NCBI GenBank assembly: GCA_937901895.1
Contig: CALGTD010000075.1
Coordinates: 1-28,887, forward strand
Length of the DNA: 28,887 nt
DNA from: an uncultured Spartobacteria bacterium
Lineage (GTDB): Bacteria; Verrucomicrobiota; Verrucomicrobiia; Chthoniobacterales; JAATET01
Direction: 5' to 3'
The translations under genes and the position numbers were made by a program. Each line of letters opens with the position of its first letter. The first letter of the stretch is position 1. Positions 1 through 9,692 of this stretch are shown here, one piece after another. The notes below the pieces were generated by a model that saw nothing but the letters and a program-made list of their open reading frames with translations, had not been told where the DNA came from and made no database searches.

Positions 1-56
1 TGGGCGTTGGATTGGGCGTTGGATTGGGCGTTGGATTGGGCGTTGGATTGGGCGTC
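1..56. repeat. 12-bp tandem repeat encoding a PTPN linker
   Basis: The 12-mer tgggcgttggat is repeated four and a half times without interruption at the window edge and may continue beyond it. Read on the minus strand it encodes alternating Pro-Thr-Pro-Asn, the interdomain linker of the LPMO. Such in-frame minisatellites readily change copy number, so linker length may vary between strains. Confidence 0.9.
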
Positions 57-1102
57 GGGAGCGGAGTGGGGTTGGGTGTGGGCCGGGGTGTTGGCGTGGG
101 GGTGGGAGAAGGAGTGTGGACGCCGTTGATCGAGAAGCGCGAGAGTGCGACGCGGCCGTTGCCGCCTTCCGCCTGAAATCCGAACGTAAAGGAGCCGTCC
201 GCGGCGACCGTGCCATTCCATGCTTCGTTCGTGATCGTGTAGGTGTTGCCGTCCTTCGAAACGATCCTTGCGTCCCAGATGCCGGTGATCGTTCGAGGCA
301 GGTCGAACTTCACGGTCCAGTTGCGCAGGGAGGCGCCGGTCGGGTTTTTGACCGTCACCTTCCCGACAAACCCGCTGCCCCAGTCGCTGCTGACGTCGAG
401 GGTGACGTAGTCCGGCTGGCTCTCAGAAGGAGGGGGAGTGGGAGTCGGCGTCGGGGTTGGATTGGGGGGTGGGTCGTTGGGATTGGCTGGAAGGAAGTCG
501 AGATCGCTGGTCGAGAAAAATGCCTCGCCCGCCGGATCGATGCGCTGCCAGATGACGTAGAGGACATGCCGGCCGTCGCGCGAGGGAAGGTTCACCGTGA
601 ACCGGTAGTTCATTCCGTCCAGCACGGTGTCGGTAGGATCGGGAAGACGCTCGAGATCGGACCACTTCAGCGGCTTGAGCGGATCGTAGCCGGGCTTGGT
701 CAGGTAGACTTCAAAGTAGCTCGGCTCGTGCGGAGTGTGGGCGTAGAACACGCACTTGTAGGGGCCGGACGAGACCGTGGTGGACGGCCAGTCGGCACGC
801 GCGAGGTTCAACCCGGCGTATTTGTCGCGGCCCGCACCGGGCAGCGTGCCGTCCGGAATACGCTCGCGGTAGTCGCGCTTGGGAAAAAGTCCGTTGACTT
901 CGTGCCAGTCGTAGAAGGCCTGCGTGCCCGCCACGGCGATGGCGGCTTTTGCGACATCCGTCTTCGGATTGTGCGGGCCTTCGAGATAAATCGCGTAGGA
1001 GCGACTGATCGGGTTCGACATCGAACCGTGGGCGAGGAGACCCGGGATCGAGGCGATGGAGAGAAGGAACGCGGCGACGAGGCGGGGGAAGGAGACTCGC
1101 AT
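1..1102 (-). CDS. Secreted AA10 lytic polysaccharide monooxygenase with CBM2 (3' end outside window)
   Basis: This reading frame runs off the left edge without a stop; 367 residues are visible. Residues 1-24 are a signal peptide ending LLA, so processing would expose His25 as the N-terminal residue of a copper histidine brace. His125, in a TPHEPSYFEVY context, fits the second brace histidine, and Phe195 fits the axial aromatic of AA10 enzymes. The AA10 domain spans about 25-204. A Pro/Thr linker (205-230) leads to a CBM2-like module (232-328) with Trp241, Trp276 and Trp295 as likely surface aromatics. A second PTPNP-repeat linker follows and implies at least one more domain beyond the window. 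Family knowledge: AA10 enzymes cleave crystalline chitin or cellulose oxidatively outside the cell; substrate cannot be told here. It diverges from the LytS/LytR genes, with about 80 bp between likely starts. No Shine-Dalgarno is seen. Confidence 0.88.
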   Translation of the reverse strand, partial: MRVSFPRLVAAFLLSIASIPGLLAHGSMSNPISRSYAIYLEGPHNPKTDVAKAAIAVAGTQAFYDWHEVNGLFPKRDYRERIPDGTLPGAGRDKYAGLNLARADWPSTTVSSGPYKCVFYAHTPHEPSYFEVYLTKPGYDPLKPLKWSDLERLPDPTDTVLDGMNYRFTVNLPSRDGRHVLYVIWQRIDPAGEAFFSTSDLDFLPANPNDPPPNPTPTPTPTPPPSESQPDYVTLDVSSDWGSGFVGKVTVKNPTGASLRNWTVKFDLPRTITGIWDARIVSKDGNTYTITNEAWNGTVAADGSFTFGFQAEGGNGRVALSRFSINGVHTPSPTPTPTPRPTPNPTPLPTPNPTPNPTPNPTPNPTP

Positions 1103-1184
1103 GGCGATTCAGGAATCGTCTGCAATTAGGGCCGCTTTGAACGGAATTGTCGCCTCCGAGTCGGCGAACTTGGCAAAAAAATCG

Positions 1185-2306
1185 ATGAACATGGCCATGC
1201 CGGGCTGCGGCATTGACCGGGAGGGATGTCGTTCGCACGATGCCGCCGTGCGATCGAAGTTCGACACATGGGTCCAGACTCCGCGCGGATTCTGGTTCGC
1301 GAATGCCGCGATCTGGACCGGGTTTGGCGTTTGTGCGTTCTTTGTGCGCTGGGCTGCACACGACGACTTCGTTCGGGCTCTGGGGTTCACGATCCTGCAG
1401 GAGCCGATTGGATTTCTTCTTTCGAGTGCGATGTATCTGATCTATCGGCGTCCGGAGCTGAGCGATCCGTTTCGCGTGCGGACTGCGGCGTGGATGGTGG
1501 GACTCAGTTTCGGGGCCTGCCTCCTGCAGGCGTCGATTGCGCGGGGCTTTGCGGAGCTGACCGGATGGAGGAATCCGCTTTGGACGCCGCGCGAGGAGTG
1601 GTTCCTTCGGATCATCTTCATCTGGCTGCTCTATCTGATCTGGAGTCTCGTGTTCTTCGGATTGAAAGCGCGTGCACTCGCGAGCAGGGAGCGCGAGCGG
1701 GCGATGCAGGCGGCCGGCGAAGCGCAACGAATGGAGCTTCAGCTCCTGCGCGCGCAGCTTGATCCGCATTTCCTGTTCAACTCCCTCAATGGAATCGCCT
1801 CCGAGATTCCCACTCGTCCCGACGCCGCGCTGGAGATGGTTCACGAGCTGTCCGACTACCTTCGCTACTCGCTGGAGAACCGCCACAACATCCTCGCCCC
1901 GCTCGCGGCGGAGCTGGATGCGGTCGCGGCATATTTGCGAATCGAGCAGGCGCGGTTTGGCGACCGGATGGAGGCAAGCGTGGAGGCCGAGGTGGAGGCG
2001 AGGCGCAGACTGGTCCCGAGTTTCCTGCTGCAGCCGCTCGTGGAAAACGCGGTAAAGCACGGGCTGCGCGAGGAGCATTGCGCGGTGAACATCTATGCCG
2101 GTTGCGAAGGCGACACCTTGAAGATCACCGTGAGCAACCCGGGAACCTTCCCGCCGAATCTCGAAGTGGTGGAGGGTGTGGGACTGGAGACCCTGCGTCG
2201 CCGGCTGGCGTTTCACTATCCGGGTCGCGCGAATTTCGAACTGAGCCGGATGAATGGCGTCGTGACTGCGGAACTCGAGTTGAGGGGGGAGCCATGCTCC
2301 GTGTGA
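1185..2306 (+). CDS. LytS-type membrane sensor histidine kinase
   Basis: About 373 residues from ATG 1185. The N-terminal half has about four hydrophobic segments (near residues 37-56, 62-85, 97-118 and 135-160) with short loops, so sensing is probably within or near the membrane. A short basic coiled region follows, then the His_kinase domain typical of LytS/YehU proteins: phospho-acceptor His195 in LDPHFLFNSLN and the N-box around Asn288 in PLVENAVKHG. The last 13 bp overlap the response-regulator gene, so the two are translationally coupled partners. The start is uncertain: in-frame ATGs at 1101, 1191 and 1197 and GTG 1248 are alternatives, none with a convincing Shine-Dalgarno. I chose 1185 because it leaves an intergenic promoter region opposite the LPMO gene. 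Its position suggests sensing linked to polysaccharide use, but that is inference. Confidence 0.9.
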   Translation: MNMAMPGCGIDREGCRSHDAAVRSKFDTWVQTPRGFWFANAAIWTGFGVCAFFVRWAAHDDFVRALGFTILQEPIGFLLSSAMYLIYRRPELSDPFRVRTAAWMVGLSFGACLLQASIARGFAELTGWRNPLWTPREEWFLRIIFIWLLYLIWSLVFFGLKARALASRERERAMQAAGEAQRMELQLLRAQLDPHFLFNSLNGIASEIPTRPDAALEMVHELSDYLRYSLENRHNILAPLAAELDAVAAYLRIEQARFGDRMEASVEAEVEARRRLVPSFLLQPLVENAVKHGLREEHCAVNIYAGCEGDTLKITVSNPGTFPPNLEVVEGVGLETLRRRLAFHYPGRANFELSRMNGVVTAELELRGEPCSV

Positions 2307-3010
2307 TGCTCGTCGACGACGAGCGGCTTGCCAGGCAGGCCCTGCGGCAGACGCTCGCGCGAATGCCGGGAGTGGAGGTCGTCGCGGAGGCCGGCGACGC
2401 GGATTCGGCACGCACCGCGCTCGTGGATGCGAGGCCGCACGCAATGTTTCTCGATGTGCAGATGCCGCGGGCGAATGGCTTCGATCTGCTGAATGCGTTG
2501 GATGGGAGTGCGCCGAAAGTCGTGTTCGTGACCGCACATTCCGAGCACGCAGTGCGCGCGTTCGAAGTCGATGCCGTCGATTACCTGCTCAAGCCCGTTC
2601 GCGCGGCTCGGCTTGCCATGGCGGTGGATCGGCTGCGCGTTGAGTGCGGGCTCGATGCCTCGACGGAGAACCGTTACGGACGGACGGATCGAATCTGCCT
2701 GCGGACACCGGGACGAACGCTGATTGCGACGCTCGACCGGGTTTCCGTTCTCGAAGCGGACGGCGACTTCACGCGGGTGTTTGTGGATGGCGAGCCACCG
2801 ATGATGATCTGTCGCACACTCGGCACTTACGAACGCGAGCTTCCCGCGCCGCCGTTTGTCCGGGTCAGCCGGTCCTTGATTCTGAACGTTGATGCGATCC
2901 AGCGCACGGAACGGGCGTCCCGCGACGAGGAACTTGTCTGGCTCGCCGGCATTTCCGAGCCGCTGAAGCTCGGACGCACCGCACAGATGCGGTTGCGCGG
3001 GAATTTGTAG
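2294..3010 (+). CDS. LytR/AlgR-type response regulator (REC-LytTR)
   Basis: 238 residues. The receiver domain (1-120) has the acidic pair in LVDDE, phospho-acceptor Asp54 in FLDVQMP, a Thr/Ser switch in VFVTAHS and Lys100 in YLLKP. The LytTR DNA-binding domain (about 135-235) has the usual pattern, with VLEADGDFTRVF and FVRVSRSLILNVDAI segments. LytTR regulators bind direct repeats upstream of their targets. The start at 2294 lies inside the kinase gene and is preceded by a strong purine tract (gaggggggag), one of the few good ribosome sites in the window. The obvious candidate targets are its own operon and the divergent LPMO, but no binding repeat was identified by eye. Only 7 bp separate its stop from the convergent GH30 gene. 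Confidence 0.93.
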   Translation: MLRVMLVDDERLARQALRQTLARMPGVEVVAEAGDADSARTALVDARPHAMFLDVQMPRANGFDLLNALDGSAPKVVFVTAHSEHAVRAFEVDAVDYLLKPVRAARLAMAVDRLRVECGLDASTENRYGRTDRICLRTPGRTLIATLDRVSVLEADGDFTRVFVDGEPPMMICRTLGTYERELPAPPFVRVSRSLILNVDAIQRTERASRDEELVWLAGISEPLKLGRTAQMRLRGNL

Positions 3011-3017
3011 GGCGCGG

Positions 3018-4376
3018 TTATTCCAACGACAGCACGAAGGTCGTCAGTGATTGTTTGGGAAGGATCGCATCGAGACGATGATCCTTCAGTGCGAGCGGTT
3101 CCTTTTCCGCGAAGTGATCGTCCGGAGATGTCCGGACAACGCGCGCGGATCGAACGGTCGTGGGAACGGCCGACAAGTCGATCGAGAAGGGCTGGTCGGT
3201 TTCGGTGGGGTTCATGGCGACCACGACGAGGGACCTGCCATCCGGAGGGAGGGCGGCGATCGAGGCTGCATCTCCGGTCGAGAGAATTCGGCTGCCGGGT
3301 GGAATGAAATTCGTGAACTGCCGGAGGACGTGGAACTTCGGAGCGCGCCGGCATTCGGTGGATTTTCCGTCGAGTGGATTGACGACGAGTCCCCAGCCGT
3401 TGTCCGGCTCGACTGCCTGCCAGCAGACCCATTCCTCGGCACGGAGGATGTTGAGATGATCGAGAATGGCCCTGGCCATCGTCATTCCGCTGCCGTCACC
3501 GTCGCCATACTCGGACATCCAGATCGGCATCTCTCCCGTCAGCTCGCGCAGCTTCGCGGCCCGTTCGGTGTCGTAGCCGTGGGTGGCGACGGCGCGCAGA
3601 CGTTCGCGCGTTTTTGCGGGGAAATTCTCCAGCGCGCGGATCGCCTCCGCGGTGCTGAAGGTCTCCGGTGCGATCAAGCCCACCGTCATCCCTGCCTCCT
3701 CGAGTTTCGTGTGAAGAAGGTCGAGGACGCGCGCCTGCTGCGCGCCATCCATGTGGCACCCCTCCTGCCGGTTTCCATACCACCATGGGGAAAGGGGTTC
3801 GTTCATCGGTGCAATCGTGGCGAAGCGAATGCCGTCCCGCTTTGCTAGCTCGGACATTACGGTGACCAGATAGGTTGCGAATTCCGCCTCCGCCTGAGGC
3901 TTCAGATTGTTTGCGACGGGATTCAAACCGCCGGTGACGCTTCCGCTCACCGTCATCCACCATGGCGGGGAGTTGGAGAAAGCGTCGACATGTTCGACGC
4001 CTCGATCGAGCGCGTCGCGCAGGATCCGGCGCTGGTTGGAATCGGCATCGAAGTTCCACTCACCGGCCTTGTTGCGAAAGCCCTCCATGCGGGCGCGCGG
4101 ATCGGACGGCAGCTCCGGGAATGCCGGGTTTTCGCCGCCGCCGATGTTGTAGCGGACGATTGTCAGGCGGAGATCCTTGAAAATGGCGTCCGCAAACTCC
4201 TCGTGATTTTCCAGGCCGCCAATGACGTTTGCCCACCAGCACAGCGATGTGCCCCAGCCGCGAAACGAGGGCACAAGCACATCGTCGGGATCGATGCGGA
4301 CCGACGCGGCGTGCAGAGACAGCGCTCCGAACGTGCAGAGGCTGAGCAGAAAAAGAAATCCGCGACGGAATGGCAT
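3018..4376 (-). CDS. Secreted glycoside hydrolase, family GH30-like
   Basis: 452 residues with a signal peptide (MPFRRGFLFLLSLC onward, probable cleavage near residue 24). The sequence fits a GH30 (beta/alpha)8 barrel followed by a beta-sandwich: FRGWGTSLCWWAN near the N-terminus, SNSPPWWM at 134-141, the acid/base Glu193 in APMNEP, and the nucleophile Glu289 in WMSEYGDG. The C-terminal 90 residues (LVVVAMNPTETDQPF and so on) form the side sandwich. GH30 members act on beta-1,6-galactan, beta-1,6-glucan, glucosylceramide or glucuronoxylan. The WWAN and APMNEP contexts most resemble the endo-beta-1,6-galactanase-like branch, but substrate is a guess. The gene is monocistronic, convergent with the LytR-type gene, and has no clear Shine-Dalgarno. 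It may act with the other secreted CAZymes here on plant cell-wall material. Confidence 0.87.
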   Translation of the reverse strand: MPFRRGFLFLLSLCTFGALSLHAASVRIDPDDVLVPSFRGWGTSLCWWANVIGGLENHEEFADAIFKDLRLTIVRYNIGGGENPAFPELPSDPRARMEGFRNKAGEWNFDADSNQRRILRDALDRGVEHVDAFSNSPPWWMTVSGSVTGGLNPVANNLKPQAEAEFATYLVTVMSELAKRDGIRFATIAPMNEPLSPWWYGNRQEGCHMDGAQQARVLDLLHTKLEEAGMTVGLIAPETFSTAEAIRALENFPAKTRERLRAVATHGYDTERAAKLRELTGEMPIWMSEYGDGDGSGMTMARAILDHLNILRAEEWVCWQAVEPDNGWGLVVNPLDGKSTECRRAPKFHVLRQFTNFIPPGSRILSTGDAASIAALPPDGRSLVVVAMNPTETDQPFSIDLSAVPTTVRSARVVRTSPDDHFAEKEPLALKDHRLDAILPKQSLTTFVLSLE

Positions 4377-4494
4377 GGGAATGCGAAGGAAGTTCCCGGC
4401 AACCTAGTCGTCGCGATTGCCCGAACGCAATGTTCCTGCGCCGCTCCTCAGCGTGAGCGTGATTTCCCTGCCTGCCGTTGCGGGCGAGGACCGG

Positions 4495-5688
4495 TCAATA
4501 CTTCGCCACGGACGGATCGATGCGATCGGCCCATGCGGTGATGCCGCCCTCGACGTTCCAGAGCTTGCCGAAGCCGGCGGCCTGGAGTTCGCGCACGGCC
4601 TGCGCACTGCGTCCGCCCATCTTGCAATGGATGACGATTTCGTCCGCGGTATCGAGTTCGCTCAGACGCGAGTGAAGTTCGCCGAGCGGGATCAATTTCG
4701 AGCCCGGGATCCGTGCGATGTCGTATTCGTAGGGCTCGCGCACGTCGAGGAGGACGAACTTCTCGCCGGCGTCCTGCTTGGCCTTGAGCTGCTCGACGGT
4801 GATCTCCGGAACGGGAAGCTCCGCCGCCTCGGCTGCGGCCGCCTGCGGAATGCCGCAGAACGTGTCGTAGTCGATGAGTTCGGTGATCGTCGGATTTTCC
4901 GAGCACACGGGGCACTTCGGATCCTTGCGCACCTTGAACTCGCGGAACTTCATCTTCAGCGCGTCAAAATGGAGCAGGCGTCCGATCAGCGGATCGCCGA
5001 TGCCGACGATGAGCTTCACCGCCTCGATCGCCTGAATGACGCCGATGATTCCCGGAAGCACGCCGAGAACGCCGCCTTCGGCGCAGCTGGGAACCATTCC
5101 GGGCGGCGGCGGCTCGGGGTAAAGGCAGCGATAGCACGGGCCGCCGAGGTGCGGTGCGAACACGGTGACCTGTCCGTCAAAGCGGAAGATCGAGCCATAG
5201 ATGTTCGGCTTCTTCAGAAACACGCAGATGTCGTTTGACAGGTAGCGGGTGGGGAAGTTGTCCGTGCCGTCGATGACGATGTCGTAGCCCTCGACGATCT
5301 CGCAGGCATTCGCGCTCGTGAAGAACGCGTCGTGCAGCTCGACCTGCACGTTCGGGTTCACGTCCTTGATGCGGTCGCGCGCGCTGTTGATCTTCTTGCG
5401 GCCGACATCCTTCGTGCCGTGGAGGATCTGGCGCTGGAGATTCGAATAATCCACCACGTCGCAGTCCACGAGGCCGAGCGTCCCGACGCCCGCGGCGGCA
5501 AGGTAGAGGGCGATCGGCGAACCGAGACCGCCGGTGCCGATGCAAAGAATCTTCGCGGCCTTGAGCTTCTTCTGCCCCTCGAGGGTGACCTCGGGCATGA
5601 TGAGGTGACGCGAGTAGCGTGCAATCTCGTCGTTGCTCAGTTCGACGCTTTCGAAGCGCGAAGGATCCAGGATGCTAGGAATGCTCAT
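4495..5688 (-). CDS. moeB: MoeB/ThiF-type adenylyltransferase fused to rhodanese (MoeBR/MoeZ-like)
   Basis: 397 residues. Residues 1-255 are an E1-like adenylyltransferase: the opening RYSRHLIMPEV, the nucleotide-binding loop GTGGLGSP (51-58), DCDVVDYSNLQRQ (75-87), and zinc cysteines at 185/188 and 259/262. Residues about 295-397 are a rhodanese domain with active Cys355 in HCKMGGRS. Known proteins of this build adenylate the C-terminal glycine of small ubiquitin-like sulfur carriers (MoaD, ThiS, CysO or a tRNA-thiolation carrier) and then pass sulfur to it. No carrier or molybdopterin/thiamine gene is nearby, so its partner is unknown. I chose ATG 5688 because the alignable region begins soon after; an in-frame ATG at 5730 would add 14 residues of non-conserved sequence. 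It is cytoplasmic. Confidence 0.92.
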   Translation of the reverse strand: MSIPSILDPSRFESVELSNDEIARYSRHLIMPEVTLEGQKKLKAAKILCIGTGGLGSPIALYLAAAGVGTLGLVDCDVVDYSNLQRQILHGTKDVGRKKINSARDRIKDVNPNVQVELHDAFFTSANACEIVEGYDIVIDGTDNFPTRYLSNDICVFLKKPNIYGSIFRFDGQVTVFAPHLGGPCYRCLYPEPPPPGMVPSCAEGGVLGVLPGIIGVIQAIEAVKLIVGIGDPLIGRLLHFDALKMKFREFKVRKDPKCPVCSENPTITELIDYDTFCGIPQAAAAEAAELPVPEITVEQLKAKQDAGEKFVLLDVREPYEYDIARIPGSKLIPLGELHSRLSELDTADEIVIHCKMGGRSAQAVRELQAAGFGKLWNVEGGITAWADRIDPSVAKY

Positions 5689-6069
5689 TTCGTGGGCAAA
5701 AACCGTAGTCGCGACGGACGGGGGATGCAAGCGGCGGGGTGTTTCTATGACGGGCTGCCGCGGCGATCAGGGGATGGCACAATGTCCATTGATAAAATGG
5801 CCTGAAGCTCATGCAAGCTTCGCACGCGTTGGATATGTGGGGTTGTTTTGGGGGATCCTTGCTGTCTGGCCCAATGTTTGTTCCGCCGCGGCTCGCACGT
5901 TTACTGACAAACCATGCTGCAGCGGTCAAAGGCGACCGCGTGGAACGGACGACGCGCGAGAGGCCGGATGTCGGTCACGCGTTTCCCGAAGCCGGCCAGG
6001 CCCCCGCGGAAATGGTTGCTCGAAATCGCCGAGCAGGGGCTTCGCGCGAAACCTCCGGCCTGGGAACGA
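5689..6069. other. 381-bp intergenic region between moeB and murA
   Basis: Both flanking genes are on the minus strand. I see no convincing gene: frames on both strands give low-complexity or Arg/Pro-rich translations with no recognisable motif, and the plus-strand frames continue into sequence antisense to murA. The moeB-proximal third is less GC-rich and probably carries the moeB promoter, though no clear -35/-10 pair stands out. A 6-bp inverted repeat (gaagct at 5804-5809, agcttc at 5816-5821) is the only small symmetric element noticed. Confidence 0.5.
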
Positions 6070-7329
<1,260 letters not shown>

Positions 7330-7429
7330 GCTGCAGGGTTCCTGATTAGTGCCGCGCTGCGGGGTTGTCGCGATAAAACATCCCATCGGCGAAGCGGCAT
7401 ACCGCGGACGTGCGGGCGACGATTATTTT

Positions 7430-7457
7430 TTGTCCCGTCCCGATAAGCTGTTAGGCT
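7430..7457 (+). promoter_or_regulatory. Possible promoter of the GH67 gene
   Basis: TTGTCC at 7430-7435 and TAGGCT at 7452-7457 are separated by 16 bp and lie 27 bp upstream of the ATG at 7485. Match to the sigma-70 consensus is only partial (4 of 6 and 3 of 6), so this is a weak candidate chosen by position. Confidence 0.22.
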
Positions 7458-7484
7458 GACCGCTTCCCTCAACCCCTCCCTTCC

Positions 7485-9641
7485 ATGATGTTATTCTTAT
7501 CCGCCTTCCGCGGCCTTCGGAAGCCGTTGCTCTCGCGTGTGCCCGGGAAATTCCCGACCCTCATTCCCGCCATCGCTGCCTCCCTTCTCGCGTTCAATCC
7601 GTCCGAGGCGGCGGCGGAGGATGGCTACGATCTGTGGCTCCGCTATCGGAAAGTCGGAGACCCGGTGAAACTTCGCGCCTACGAGAATGCGATCCGGGAG
7701 ATTCACGTGGAGGGAGATTCTCCCACCGCCAACGCGATCCGCTCGGAGCTTGAGCGCGGACTCTCCGGACTGCTCGGCCGGAAGATTCCCTCCGTCCCGA
7801 CTCCGACCGGCGGAGGAACGGTGATCGTGGGAACTCCGGACACCTCCCGTGTTGTCGCCGGCTTGAAGTGGGACGAGGCATTGCGCGACCTCGGCAACGA
7901 CGGCTTTCTGCTGCGCTCGGGGGTGATGGGCGGCCAGCCCGTGATCGTGGTGGCGGCAAACACGGAGACCGGCGCGCTGTATGGCGCTTTCACGCTGCTG
8001 CGGACCATTCAGACCGGCGGCTCGATCGAAAAGTTGAACATCGCCCAGAAGCCGGCCTTCCAGCGCCGCATTCTCAATCACTGGGACAATCTCGACGGCA
8101 GCATCGAACGCGGCTACGCCGGAAAGTCCCTCTGGCGGTGGGACGAACTGCCGGGCACCATCGACCCGCGATATACCGACTACGCGCGGGCCAACGCCTC
8201 GATCGGGATCAACGGCGCGGTGTTGAACAACGTCAACGCAAAGGCGGAACAGCTCGACGCGGAGCACTTGAAGAAGGCCGCAGCGATCGCGGACGCACTG
8301 CGACCCTACGGCGTGCGCGTTTACCTCACGGCAAAATGGTCCGCGCCCAAGCAGATTGGCGGGTTGCCGGATGCGAATCCCTCGAATCCCGAGGTGCGCA
8401 AGTGGTGGAAGGAGAAGGCCGACGAGATCTATGCGCTGATTCCTGATTTTGGTGGATTTCTGGTGAAGGCGAACTCCGAGGGACAGCCTGGACCTCAGGA
8501 CTACGACAAGACGCATGCCGACGGAGCGAACATGCTTGCCGAGGCTCTGGAGCCGCATGGGGGCGTCGTCATGTGGCGTGCCTTCGTTTACAACTCCCCG
8601 AAGGTCGACCCCGATCGGGCGAAGCGCGCGTATCTCGAGTTCATCCCGTTCGAGGGGAAGTTTTCGAAGAATGTCTTCGTCCAGCCGAAGACGGGGCCGG
8701 TCGATTTTCAACCCCGGGAGCCGTTTCATCCGCTGTTCGGAGCGATGCCGAAGACGCCGTTGATGCCCGAGCTGCAGATCACACAGGAGAACAAGGGCCA
8801 CTCGACGCATCTCGTCTATCTCGGGCCGGAGTGGGAGGAGTTTTTCAATTCCGATACCGACGGGAAAGGAACGACTGTCGCGGCGGTGGTGACCAATTCC
8901 AAAATGACCGGCATCGCGGGAGTGGCGAACACAGGATCCGACCGGAACTGGACCGGCCACGACTTCGCGCAGGCCAACTGGTTCGCCTTCGGGCGCCTCG
9001 CATGGGACCCGAAACTTACCGCCGACGAGATCGCGCGAGAGTGGATCCGCATGACGTGGAGTCACCACCCGAAAGTGGTGGATGCGATCGCCGCGATGAT
9101 GAAGGGATCCTGGCAGGCGAACGTCGACTATGAGATGCCGTTGGGCATTCACCACATCATGGATGCCGGTTCGCACTACACGCCGAAACCGCACACCGTG
9201 AACAAGGAGGCGCCGGAATACTCCGCGTATTATTACCACAAGGCCGACGCGAAGGGGATCGGGTTTGACCGGACCAAGACCGGCTCGGATGCCGTGTCGC
9301 AGTATGCCCCCGCGATCCGCGACCGGTTCGCCGATCTCGCGACGTGTCCGGAGGATTTGATCCTCTGGTTTCATCACGTCCCGTGGGAGCATCGCATGAA
9401 ATCCGGCCGGAACCTCTGGGATGAGCTGGTCTTTCGCTACTACGGAGGGGTCGAGTATGTGAAGGGCATGCAGCAGCAGTGGGAAGCGCTGCGCGGAAAG
9501 GTCGACGACGAGCGCCATTCCGCAGTCAGCAGGAAGCTGGAAAAGCACCTCAAGGACGCCAGGGAGTGGCGCGACGTCTGTGTGAAATATTTTCAGGAGC
9601 AGAGCGGCCGCGAGCTTCCCTCCGGACTGCCGGAGGATTGA
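7485..9641 (+). CDS. Secreted alpha-glucuronidase, family GH67
   Basis: 718 residues, the usual GH67 size. An N-terminal hydrophobic segment (about 24-44, ending SEAAAEDG) is a probable signal peptide. The order is an N-terminal alpha/beta domain (about 45-170), the catalytic TIM barrel (about 170-480) and a helical C-terminal domain. GH67 enzymes are inverting. Glu332 in KANSEGQPGP fits the acid, and Asp407 (GPVDFQP) with Glu429 (MPELQIT) fits the pair that activates water. The enzyme removes 4-O-methyl-glucuronic acid from the non-reducing end of xylo-oligosaccharides, so it points to glucuronoxylan use. A second ATG at 7488 is possible. The leader is pyrimidine-rich with no Shine-Dalgarno. 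A BtpA-family gene follows on the same strand 51 bp later. Confidence 0.94.
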   Translation: MMLFLSAFRGLRKPLLSRVPGKFPTLIPAIAASLLAFNPSEAAAEDGYDLWLRYRKVGDPVKLRAYENAIREIHVEGDSPTANAIRSELERGLSGLLGRKIPSVPTPTGGGTVIVGTPDTSRVVAGLKWDEALRDLGNDGFLLRSGVMGGQPVIVVAANTETGALYGAFTLLRTIQTGGSIEKLNIAQKPAFQRRILNHWDNLDGSIERGYAGKSLWRWDELPGTIDPRYTDYARANASIGINGAVLNNVNAKAEQLDAEHLKKAAAIADALRPYGVRVYLTAKWSAPKQIGGLPDANPSNPEVRKWWKEKADEIYALIPDFGGFLVKANSEGQPGPQDYDKTHADGANMLAEALEPHGGVVMWRAFVYNSPKVDPDRAKRAYLEFIPFEGKFSKNVFVQPKTGPVDFQPREPFHPLFGAMPKTPLMPELQITQENKGHSTHLVYLGPEWEEFFNSDTDGKGTTVAAVVTNSKMTGIAGVANTGSDRNWTGHDFAQANWFAFGRLAWDPKLTADEIAREWIRMTWSHHPKVVDAIAAMMKGSWQANVDYEMPLGIHHIMDAGSHYTPKPHTVNKEAPEYSAYYYHKADAKGIGFDRTKTGSDAVSQYAPAIRDRFADLATCPEDLILWFHHVPWEHRMKSGRNLWDELVFRYYGGVEYVKGMQQQWEALRGKVDDERHSAVSRKLEKHLKDAREWRDVCVKYFQEQSGRELPSGLPED

Positions 9642-9692
9642 CCCGCGGTCGTTGCGTTTGATTTGGACGGGACCGTCCGGCACAGTCCGGGC

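Noticed and set aside
1..56. CRISPR-like array at the left edge
   Set aside because: The repeats are 12 bp and contiguous with no spacers, and they encode a Pro-rich linker.
116..1129. Long plus-strand open frame
   Set aside because: It is antisense to the LPMO gene and its translation is Arg/Gly/Val-rich with no motif; the minus-strand reading has a signal peptide, AA10 and CBM2 patterns.
711..2537. 608-codon minus-strand open frame
   Set aside because: It covers the kinase, the response regulator start and the LPMO in a wrong frame. The Arg/His/Pro-rich translation is a GC-rich shadow.
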